A DNA stretch of 64,000 nt from Hyphomicrobium sp. (GTDB lineage Bacteria > Pseudomonadota > Alphaproteobacteria > Rhizobiales > Hyphomicrobiaceae), in NCBI GenBank assembly GCA_016716675.1, contig JADJVG010000005.1, positions 175,474-239,473 on the forward strand, written 5' to 3'. The notes below the pieces were generated by a model that saw nothing but the letters and a program-made list of their open reading frames with translations, was not told the DNA's origin and did not search any database. This document shows positions 56,160 to 64,000 of the stretch, in pieces (position 1 is the stretch's first letter; every line of letters starts with the position of its first letter). The translations under genes were made by a program, and so were the position numbers.

Positions 56160-57539
56160 ATGAACTACTATGCCTATGAGATGGCCCACACATTGATGTC
56201 GCCCTGGCGCTTTGGCATGCAGGCGCTTCGGCACTCTCTGGAGTGGCCTTTAAACCCAGTCAGCAAGACGCCGATGGGCAAGAATCTGATCGCCGCCTGC
56301 GAGGTGTTCGAAAACATCACGCGGCGCTATGGCAAGCCCAGTTTCGGCCTCAAGACCACCCGGATCAACGGCGTCACGGTGCCGGTCGACGAACATATCG
56401 TGATGTCGAAGCCGTTCTGCAATCTGATCCACTTCGGCCGCGATGAAACGGTCTTTGGCCCGCACAACGATCCAAAAGTTCTGATCGTCGCGCCGATGTC
56501 GGGCCACTACGCCACGCTGCTGCGCGGCACCGTCGAAGCCATGCTACCAGAGCATGACGTGTACATCACCGACTGGGCTGACGCCCGCAACGTACCGATC
56601 ACCGCTGGCCGTTTCGATTTCGATGACTACATCGACCACGTTATCGAGTTCACGCAGTTCATCGGGCCAAACACGCACATCGTTGCAGTGTGCCAACCCG
56701 CCGTTCCGTGCCTCGCGGCGACAGCCGTCATGGCCGCTAAAGACGACGCCTGCCAACCGGCGTCTCTGACCTTGATGGGCGGCCCCATTGATACGCGCCG
56801 CAATCCGACCAAGGTGAACGACCTCGCGGGCGCGCGCTCACTGAACTGGTTTGAGCAGAACGTCATCTCGGCGGTGCCGTTCCCGCATCCGGGCTTTATG
56901 CGCCCCGTGTATCCGGGCTTCATGCAATTGACCGGCTTCATGACCATGAACCTTGAGCGCCACATGAACGCGCATGTCGATCTGTTCAACGACTTGGTGC
57001 AGGGCGACTGCGACAGCGTCAAGCAGCACCAGGATTTCTACGAGGAATACCTGGCAGTCATGGACCTGACGGCCGAGTTCTACCTGCAGACGATCAAGAC
57101 CGTGTTCCAGGACCACGCACTACCCGACAAGACCCTCATTCATCGTGATGTGCTTGTCGATTGTTCGCTGATCAAGAACACCGCCTTGATGACCGTCGAA
57201 GGCGAGCGCGACGACATCACGGGTATCGGCCAAACGCAGGCTGCGCAGGATTTGTGCACCGGAATTCCCGAAGCCGAAAAGGTGCATTACATGCAGCCAG
57301 GCGTCGGCCACTACGGCGTCTTCAACGGCACGCGTTGGCGCACCGAAATCCAACCGCGTATCCGCGATTTCATCCACTCCATCCAACACAAACGGGTTTC
57401 AGGTGGCGAAATACGCAAGCAGGCGCCACGCGTGACAGCGGCGGATACCGGCGTCGCCGACTGGAGCAAGTCGGGCAAGGTCAACGGCCACTTGAACGGC
57501 AACGGTCGCTCACACCCGCTGTCAGCCGCGGGCGAATGA
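56160..57539 (+). CDS. phaZ: Intracellular polyhydroxyalkanoate depolymerase
   Basis: The 459-aa protein matches the intracellular PhaZ family. It has the N-terminal MNYYAYEMAHTLMSPWRFGM, HYATLLRGTVEAMLPEHDVYITDW, the active-site box VAVCQPAVPCLAA, where cysteine replaces the usual serine as in known PhaZ enzymes (about residue 183), and the C-terminal HYGVFNGTRW with the catalytic His. It mobilises stored PHA. The last ~60 residues are a poorly conserved tail. PHA storage fits the phasin-like gene at 48.9 kb. Confidence 0.93.
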   Translation: MNYYAYEMAHTLMSPWRFGMQALRHSLEWPLNPVSKTPMGKNLIAACEVFENITRRYGKPSFGLKTTRINGVTVPVDEHIVMSKPFCNLIHFGRDETVFGPHNDPKVLIVAPMSGHYATLLRGTVEAMLPEHDVYITDWADARNVPITAGRFDFDDYIDHVIEFTQFIGPNTHIVAVCQPAVPCLAATAVMAAKDDACQPASLTLMGGPIDTRRNPTKVNDLAGARSLNWFEQNVISAVPFPHPGFMRPVYPGFMQLTGFMTMNLERHMNAHVDLFNDLVQGDCDSVKQHQDFYEEYLAVMDLTAEFYLQTIKTVFQDHALPDKTLIHRDVLVDCSLIKNTALMTVEGERDDITGIGQTQAAQDLCTGIPEAEKVHYMQPGVGHYGVFNGTRWRTEIQPRIRDFIHSIQHKRVSGGEIRKQAPRVTAADTGVADWSKSGKVNGHLNGNGRSHPLSAAGE

Positions 57540-57745
57540 AACCAAATGAGGCGGCACCCTGCCGCCTCCCCGCCCTTATCTAACCAAGCTCAATTGCAGT
57601 CCCCGCCGCAAAGGCACATGCCAGCGGCGGCCGTTATGCACGCGCCATCGCGGCAGGCGCTGCGGCACCTGCACAAGACCATCGCTATCCTCAACGCAGT
57701 GGTGCACTCTCAGAAGTACCCCCAACAGTGCTGCAGATTTGAACA

Positions 57746-58555
57746 CTAGCGCCGGGTGCCGATCGTGACCCAATACTCGCGGGGCACGCAGATGCCGAGC
57801 TCGTTGCGAAAGCCTTCGTGGAAATTAATGAAATCCCGCCTCAGGTCGCTTCGCTTGGCGTCATCGAGGCAATTGACCAGGGTGCGCGTCGGACCATAGC
57901 CCGTTGAGAACGAGATCCAAGCGGCTTCGCCACTCGGCTCCCGGTAGAACGAGGTTGCTTTTTCAAAGCGAAGATCAAAGTTTGCACCCAACAACTCCTT
58001 TATACGCTCGGTTCTGCCCCACTCGAACGGTGATGGCGGCGGTGGCATCGCCGGCTGCGGCATGTATGGCTTCATCACTAGGAACATCTTAAAGAGGTTG
58101 CTGTCCGAGAGCCATGTCGTGAGCCCAATGCGACCGCCCTTCTTGCACACCCGCGCCAGTTCGGCCGCCGCTGCTTCGGGTCGGCTGGCGAACATGATCC
58201 CACACGTTGAAATAACGGCATCGAAGGTGGCATCGTTGAACGGAAGACACTCGGCGTCGCCGATCTCGTAAGCGATGCTCAAGCGTTCGGCCTTGGCGAA
58301 CTCCGTGGCGGCGGCAATCAGGTTGGCACCAAGATCGACGCCGGTAACATAGGCCCCGCGCTGTGCAACCAAGCGAGACGTCCAGCCGGTTCCGGTGGCC
58401 AGATCAAGAATGCGCTCGCCGGGCTTGGGATTGAGCCGCAGCACGCAGTGCTCAATCGAATCTGCAATGCCGCGGCTGATATCTTCGTACTGGGCGCCCG
58501 CCGAGTTCCAGACTGCAGCCAATCTCTCGTTGTGCGGTTGAATTTTGCCCGGCAT
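57746..58555 (-). CDS. Class I SAM-dependent methyltransferase
   Basis: The start at 58555 (MPGKIQPHNERLAAVW) follows a perfect GGAGGAAAC ribosome site; the open frame to 58762 is Arg/Lys-rich and unlikely. The 269-aa product has motif I ILDLATGTGWTSRLV (about 50-64), VTGVDLGANLIAAA and the Methyltransf_11 pattern CLPFNDATFDAVISTCGIMFA. A Pro-rich loop (PQPAMPPPPSPFEW) lies in the C-terminal half. It resembles UbiE/small-molecule methyltransferases; substrate unknown. It is flanked by phaZ and polA without operon partners. Confidence 0.88.
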   Translation of the reverse strand: MPGKIQPHNERLAAVWNSAGAQYEDISRGIADSIEHCVLRLNPKPGERILDLATGTGWTSRLVAQRGAYVTGVDLGANLIAAATEFAKAERLSIAYEIGDAECLPFNDATFDAVISTCGIMFASRPEAAAAELARVCKKGGRIGLTTWLSDSNLFKMFLVMKPYMPQPAMPPPPSPFEWGRTERIKELLGANFDLRFEKATSFYREPSGEAAWISFSTGYGPTRTLVNCLDDAKRSDLRRDFINFHEGFRNELGICVPREYWVTIGTRR

Positions 58556-59023
58556 GTTTCCTCCTTCAGGCTTCAATATTGTTTTTGATCTGTTTCTATT
58601 TTTTTTGCGGAACCGCAAACCTACGCGCCTTTTCATGGGCTTCCCGCTTCCGCACACACGCTCACAATAAGGCGCCGACATAAAACGCCAGCTGCCAGTG
58701 GGGATTTGAGGCTTCTTGGTCGGTGGCCGCGCCCTATCGAGCCGACTGGCCGAACGTCGCATTTGGACACCAGACAGTCTTCCGTCCGCCGCAAATTCTG
58801 CCTGGGCGTGACCGGCGAAAGTTCGTCCCCAAAATGGAACGACAAGACAGTGCTGACCGGGCCAAAGTTTTCCATGGCCCGGAAGGTAGCAACACGCGAT
58901 TCAATACGTCAATTACTTAACATGCCCGCTGTTTATACATTTAACCAACAGGCGCAATCCTCGCACCGCTTACGTCACGAAGAACGGCTAAGTTGGGCAG
59001 GCGAGCGAGCCGCGTTCAATTCG
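58556..59023. other. Intergenic region
   Basis: About 470 bp between the methyltransferase start and the polA end. The 60 bases next to the methyltransferase are A/T-rich (its promoter). The rest holds no credible ORF, RNA gene or clear terminator. Confidence 0.4.
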
Positions 59024-62013
59024 TCAATGCGCCTCGTCCCAGTTGGCGGCGGCCTTGGCGTCAACGTGGATCGGCACGGAGAGTTTCACCACCGGTTCGC
59101 TGGCCGTTTCCATGACGTGACGCGCGGTCTTGATGAGCTTTTCCGTTTCCGCGTCCTTCACTTCGAAAACAAGTTCGTCGTGCACCTGCAGCAGCATGCG
59201 CGCCGACGGCAAGCGGGCTTTCTCGAGCGCACCGGCATGCGGATCATGGCGCGGCGGATGATATCGGCGGCCGAACCCTGGATCGGCGCGTTGATCGCGG
59301 CGCGTTCGAGGAAGCCGCGCATCGACGGGTTCTTGGTATTGATCTCCGGGTAATGAATACGCCGCCCGAAGATCGTCTCGACATAGCCTTGCGCGTGCGC
59401 GGCCTTCTTCGTCTCTTCCATGTAATCGCGAATGCCTGGAAACCGCAGGAAGTAGGTCTTGATATAATCGCTGGCCTCTTCGCGCGAGATGCCGAGCTGG
59501 TTGGCGAGACCGAACGCCGAGATGCCGTAGATGATGCCGAAGTTGATCGCCTTGGCGCGGCGGCGCACCTCGCTCGGCATGTCCTTGACCGGCACGCCGA
59601 ACATTTCGGACGCCGTCATGGCGTGAATGTCGAGGCCGTCGGCGAAGGCTTTCTTCAGCTGCGCAATGTCGGCGATGTGGGCCAGCACGCGCAGTTCGAT
59701 CTGGCTGTAGTCCGCCGACACAAGCTGCATGCCGTTATCGGCGATAAAGGCCGTGCGGATTTCGCGACCCTCCTTGGTGCGGATCGGAATGTTCTGCAGG
59801 TTCGGTTCGGACGACGCCAGCCGCCCGGTGCTCGTCGAAGCGAGCGCGTAACTCGTATGGATACGCCCGCTCTCATCGATATGGGCGGGAAGCGCGTCGG
59901 TATAGGTTGATTGCAACTTGGTGAGCTGGCGCCACTCCATCATCGTATTGATCAGGCGGCGCGCGTCATCGGGCAACTCTTCATTGTTGGCGAGGTCGTC
60001 AAGCAGCCCAGCGCGCGTCTCCCATTGACCGGTTTTGGTTTTCTTGCCGCCCGGCAGCTTCAACGTATCGAACAGGAATTCGCCCAGTTGCTTCGGCGAC
60101 GCCAGATTGAACTTGTGGCCGGCCAGCACGTAGACCTCCTCTTCGAGCCGCGCGGCGCTGCGCGAAAGTTCGAGAGGCGCGAAAGGAATGGCGCGATCGA
60201 CCTTGATGCCCGCCTGCTCCATCGCCACGATGACCGGCACCAGCGGCCGCTCCAGCGTCTCGTAGACGTTAGTCATGCGCTCGGCCGCGAGCCGCGGCTT
60301 CAGTTTCAGCCACAGCCGCAGCGTGACATCGGCATCTTCCGCCGCATACTCCGTCGCTTTCGCCACTGGCACACCAGCGAACGTCTTCTCAGATTTCTTG
60401 GCGCCCGGCGCATATTCGATTGCCGCGGAAAACGGAATGCAGGTGTGGCCGAGGTGGCGCTCCGACAAATCATCCATGCCGTGGCCGCCGCGTCCGCCGT
60501 CGAGCACATACGACAGCAGCATAGTGTCGTCGATCGGCGCGATGGCGATGCCGTAGCGGGCCATGACCAGCATGTCGAATTTGATGTTCTGCCCGATCTT
60601 CAAAACACTATCGTCTTCGAGTAGCGGTTTGATCAACGCGATTGCGTCGCGTAGTGGCATCTGGCCGGGCGCGGCCCCGCCGCCGCCAAACAGATCGCTG
60701 GCGCCATCGCTGTGGCCAAGCGGCACGTAGCAGGCTTTGCCAGGCACAGTGCTGAGGGAAAATCCGACCAGACCGGCGCGGTGGCTATCGAGCCCCGTTG
60801 TCTCTGTGTCGAACGCGACGTGCCCGGCCTCCTGCGCCTCATCAATCCATTTATTGAGCGCGGCAGCGGTGGTGACCGTCTCATACTTGGCGCGATCGAA
60901 CGGAATGTTGGCGATACTCGCGGCGGCGTGCGCGGTCGCCGCCTGCGGAGTGCCCGCGCCCGTATTCGGTTTATCCTTGCCGTGCGGGCTGTCAGATTTC
61001 GCTTCAGGCTTGGCGAGCGTCGACCCGACGGAAACTTCCAACGGCGGCGGCGGAGCAACTCCAAGACCTTCGGCAAATCGCTTGGTCAGCGTGTTGAATT
61101 CCATCTGCCGCAGGAAAGTCAGCAAGACGTCGGCATTCGGCTCCTGCACGCCAGCGTGTTCGATTTCAACATTGACCGGAACGTCCGTCTTCAGCGTCAC
61201 CAGTTCGCGGCTGATGCGCGCCTGATCGGCAAATTCGATCAGCTTTTCGCGGCGCTTCGGCTGTTTGATTTTTTCCGCACTCGCCAGCAGCGTGTCGAGA
61301 TCGCCATATTCGATGATCAGCTCAGCCGCCGTCTTGATGCCGATACCCGGCACGCCCGGCACGTTATCGACGCTATCGCCGGCAAGCGACTGCACGTCGA
61401 TGACCTTCTCTGGCGGCACGCCGAATTTCTCGATCACCTCATCACGAGCGATACGCTTGGCTTTCATGCCGTCAAGCATGGTGACGCCCGGACCGATCAA
61501 CTGCATCAGATCTTTGTCGGACGACACGATGGTCACGTCGCCACCGGCTTTGACAACATCGCGCGCGTAGGTCGCGATCAGGTCGTCGGCTTCATAGCCG
61601 TCCTGCTCGATGGCCGCGACGTTGAAGGCTTTGACGGCGTCGCGGATCAGCGGAAATTGCGGGATCAGTTCTTCCGGCGGCGGCGGACGCTGTGCTTTAT
61701 ACTTGTCGTAGATTTTGTTGCGGAAGGTTTCCCGCCCGGCATCAAAGATGACGGCAACGTGCGTCGGTGCTTCCGCCGCTTTGCTCTCGCGCAGCAATTT
61801 CCACAGCATCGCGCAGAAGCCGTGGACCGCGCCGACGGGCAGCCCGTCGGACGGGCGCGTCAGCGGGGGGAGGGCATGAAAGGCACGGAAAATGTAGCCC
61901 GAGCCATCGATCAGGTAGACGTGGCTACCCTTGATCACTGGCACGATTTCGCCCTCCGGCACGAAGATGCCGTTCTCGGAGGTGGTGCGCTTAGTCTTTG
62001 ATGTATCTGTCAT
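59024..62013 (-). CDS. polA: DNA polymerase I (frameshifted near C-terminus)
   Basis: Pol I fills gaps and removes primers. The main frame gives the 5'-3' exonuclease (VYLIDGSGYIFRAFHALPPL ... DGYEADDLIATYA, about 25-300), the 3'-5' exonuclease (VAFDTETTGLDSHRAGLVG, from ~395), and the polymerase (LVSADYSQIELRVLAHI, RRRAKAINFGIIYG, INAPIQGSAADIIRRAM). The frame then breaks at 59232-59233 (CC on the plus strand where CCC is expected); the other frame continues with ARMLLQVHDELVFEV, motif C. Corrected length is about 996. Break is probably an error, as motif C is needed. Confidence 0.95.
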
Positions 62014-62252
62014 AGTTGCCGACTATAGGCGGTCGGGGACAGATCGTCAGCCGGTCATCACAGCGCCATGCACCGGCCACACAGCTTCGCTAGGAGCGTT
62101 GACAGGGCCTTTCCCGCATGGCTCAAGGTGTTGGTGGCACGCCGTTTCGGTGCCCGCTTGGCTGATCGCCGGTTCCCGGCCGACGGCCCGGTAGGTCGTC
62201 TGGCACCTGACGGATCTGACGCTTTTCTAAACCTATTGTGAGGGAGTACCCC

Positions 62253-62573
62253 ATGGTCAAAATGGCCAAGTTCACGACGATCGCTGCTGCCGGTGCCCTC
62301 GCGTTTGCGGCCGGTTTGATGACCGCAACGCCCAGCGCCGAAGCGGACACCTGCAAACCGATGCTTCGCGGCTCAGCAACCGGACAGGGCCTGTTCGGCA
62401 AGGGCACAGCGGAAGCTCGCCGCCTCGCCCGCTATAACTGGGAATCGCGCGCCTCGATCGCGCATGGCGACGCCTACGGCAACTTCGACAAGGCCCGCCG
62501 CGTCACCTGGGATTGCAAGAAGGGCGCAATTCTGAAAGCCAAGTGCACGGTCATCGCCCGCCCCTGCCGCTAA
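62253..62573 (+). CDS. Small secreted hypothetical protein (106 aa)
   Basis: Family not recognised. The start at 62253 has GAGGGA upstream; the 62238 start lacks one. The product has a signal peptide (TTIAAAGALAFAAGLMTATPSAEA) and a ~75-residue domain with four cysteines (DTCKPM, TWDCKKG, AKCTVIARPCR), a periplasmic pattern with possible disulfides. The central RLARYNWESRASIAHGDAYG resembles small unnamed alphaproteobacterial exported proteins. A terminator follows. Confidence 0.72.
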   Translation: MVKMAKFTTIAAAGALAFAAGLMTATPSAEADTCKPMLRGSATGQGLFGKGTAEARRLARYNWESRASIAHGDAYGNFDKARRVTWDCKKGAILKAKCTVIARPCR

Positions 62574-62613
62574 GCACGCACCAATAGCGGCGGGCGCCAA
62601 GCGCCGTATTTTC

Positions 62614-62643
62614 AGGGCGGGGGAAGCTTCCCTCGCCCTTTTC
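62614..62643 (+). terminator. Rho-independent terminator
   Basis: AGGGCGGGGGA pairs with TCCCTCGCCCT (one G-T pair) across a short loop at 62614-62639 and is followed by four T residues. It ends the 106-aa secreted-protein gene and lies about 70 bases before the tRNA. Confidence 0.75.
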
Positions 62644-62716
62644 CTCACGTCTTCCGCCGTCCAGATCGCCGCATTTGCTCCGCCAAGGCGAATGGGCTAT
62701 CTAGGCGGTTCTGTCA

Positions 62717-62793
62717 GCACCCGTAGCTCAGCTGGATAGAGTGCTGCCCTCCGAAGGCAGAGGTCGCAGGTTCGAATCCTGCCGGGTGCGCCA
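62717..62793 (+). tRNA. tRNA-Arg (anticodon CCG)
   Basis: A complete 77-nt tRNA with the CCA end encoded. Acceptor arm GCACCCG (62717-62723) pairs with CGGGTGC (62783-62789). Anticodon stem CTGCC/GGCAG encloses the loop CTCCGAA with anticodon CCG, reading codon CGG. The T-loop is TTCGAAT. The reverse strand of this tRNA forms the last ~25 residues of the adjacent recombinase reading frame, so the tRNA 3' end is the probable insertion site of the element to the right. Confidence 0.97.
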
Positions 62794-62800
62794 TTTGCGA
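62773..62800. other. Putative attachment site at the tRNA-Arg 3' end
   Basis: The recombinase frame on the minus strand runs straight into the 3' end of tRNA-Arg, which is how integrative elements sit at a tRNA att site. The tRNA is intact, so the element would carry a copy of its 3' part. The matching distal repeat is outside the window. Boundary positions are approximate. Confidence 0.4.
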
Positions 62801-64000
62801 ACAAAACTGCGAACACCAGCATCGGGTCTGCCGCCGGCCAAAATGGCCTGCTCGACCGAACCCCTTACGACCGATTATCCGGATTTCTGTGTCGTCCACC
62901 TCGATGCGGTCAACGATCGAACCGATGTAAGCCTTTCGGAACTTAACTGCTCCCGTCGTTAGATTTTCGCGCATCGCCTCGCCAAAGCGCTGCACGGCAG
63001 ATGGGCTAATTTCGATTGCACGATGGTACCCTACGCTTGCTGCGGCCATCCGGGCTCGGTCGCGGTCAGAACTCAAACGAGCAATTCGCTCTTTCAAGAT
63101 ATCGTCCATCACAGCTAGCCCGTCTTCCACCAGCTTGTAAAACGGCGTAGACGTTCCTCAACCTCAGCAGCCTCTCTTTGGAAGAATTGTGCGCCGAGTA
63201 TCAAGCACAGCGGAATTTCTGGCGCGCATATCGGCAAGTGAAACAAGCATTTCCGTAAGTCTAGTTGGCGTCAACAGGCGTTCCGCCAGATGTTTGGTCA
63301 CAAGCGTATCAGCTTGTCCATGGGGATCGACCTGCCTTTACATGCCGTCGGCCCCTGTCGTGCGCAGGTGCGGCGGGTATAGTAGCAAGAGTCATAGCTC
63401 CGCTGCAGGTGGCACAGACAGCAAGCCCGGGGAGCAATATCGGCCCGGTAACCACTCGTGGAGGTGTGACTTTGGGATTCTTCGCCTTCAAAAGGCGTTG
63501 CGTTTCCTCAAAAGTAGACAGTTCGACGATTGCAGGCACCTCTGCGAAAATTTGTTCGGTTTCGCTTTTGCGGCGCCGACTACGGGCCTCCGAACGATTG
63601 AAGCGCATCCGCCCAGCGTAGACTGGATTGCTCAGCATCACGTGCACAGGACCTATACCCCATGGCGCGCCGCCACGCGTCCGATAACCCCGCTCGTTGA
63701 GCCACCTAACCAAACCCTTTATTCCCAATGGCCCTGAGCCATCCACGCCCTCAAGGTACAAGCGGAACATCATTCGGATCGTTTCAGCCTCAATAGGCTC
63801 CAACGCGAGTTTCTTCTTGGTGCGCGATCCTCGACGCTCAACTTCAATTGCTTTAAATCCAAACGGGGGACGAGATCCGTTCCAATAGCCTTGTCGTGCA
63901 TTCTCCTTCATTGAACGGAGGACATGCTTGGCATTTTCCTTGGACTGATACTCGTCAAATAGAGCGATTACCTGCCTCATCATCACCTGCGCCGGATCGT
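62800..64000 (-). pseudogene. Large serine recombinase, broken and 5'-partial
   Basis: The frame enters from the right edge at DPAQVMMRQVIALFDEYQSKENAKH, part of the recombinase domain after the serine catalytic domain. Then come GYWNGSRPPFGF, AETIRMMFRLYLEGVD, YRTRGGAPWGIG and the zinc-ribbon start CATCSG. The frame then breaks at about 63380 (about 10 residues of the family missing, then YYTRRTCARQG), about 63311 (one G lost), about 63180 (one extra C) and about 63140 (one T lost), and ends as EDGLAVMDDILKERIARL and FRKAYIGSIVDRIEVDD. Three of the four could be sequencing errors; the ~30-bp loss looks real. Confidence 0.82.

Noticed and set aside
57546..57773. Short ORFs on both strands after phaZ
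   Set aside because: Low-quality composition and no ribosome site.

Overview
The window is a stretch of high-GC alphaproteobacterial chromosome. It is most likely from the order Hyphomicrobiales (Rhizobiales); family and genus cannot be fixed from the sequence alone. The signs are the gene order ftsZ-lpxC-bamD-ligA, a meso-diaminopimelate-type MurE, a long-linker FtsZ, an MbfA iron exporter behind a perfect iron-control-element palindrome, and a PHA depolymerase. Nearly everything here is core genome. The visibly accessory parts are a short AT-richer islet at 34.1-35.8 kb and the start of an integrated element next to tRNA-Arg at the right edge.

Left part (0-11 kb): the last codons of a UvrD-type helicase, a 66-codon small gene with its own terminator, a membrane protein ending in a J-domain (minus strand), a DUF3754/TMEM143-like gene carrying a one-base frameshift, prmA, an aminopeptidase P, a 61-codon ORF whose Shine-Dalgarno lies inside a perfect hairpin, then ligA, bamD and lpxC on the minus strand.

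Division and cell-wall (dcw) cluster (11.4-30.7 kb, all minus strand): read in transcription order it is mraZ, rsmH, ftsL, ftsI, murE, murF, mraY, murD, ftsW, murG, murC, murB, ddl, ftsQ, ftsA, ftsZ, followed by lpxC, bamD and ligA. Many junctions are ATGA or TGATG overlaps, so translation is probably coupled. Upstream of mraZ there are four TGG(G) boxes spaced exactly 10 bp apart, overlapping a plausible -35/-10 pair, as expected for MraZ autoregulation.

Middle (31-49 kb): two small secreted Gly/His/Tyr-rich proteins, an HlyD-type adaptor with a small membrane partner, two unknown membrane-anchored proteins, rpmI-rplT-pheS-pheT, a type II NADH dehydrogenase, an MltB-like lytic transglycosylase, a NarL-type response regulator, mbfA divergent from a sterol-desaturase-family gene with an Irr-type palindrome between them, and a SulP anion transporter.

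Right part (49-64 kb): a phasin-like low-complexity protein, lepA, small secreted or membrane proteins, an M15-like peptidase, a cold-shock gene, infA with a Gly-rich tail, an ATP/ADP-translocase-like carrier, phaZ, a SAM methyltransferase, polA, a small secreted protein, tRNA-Arg(CCG), and a broken large serine recombinase running off the window.

A caution applies throughout. At least four core-type genes (DUF3754 gene, lpxC, rplT, polA) and the recombinase are each split by single-base indels, mostly in short homopolymers. lpxC, rplT and polA are essential or nearly so, so most of these are probably sequence or assembly errors; I annotate the genes across the breaks. I found no clear previously undescribed multi-gene system. 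The best leads are the hairpin-masked small gene at 6.7 kb, the unknown membrane-protein pair at 34.5-35.8 kb, and the regulatory palindromes.
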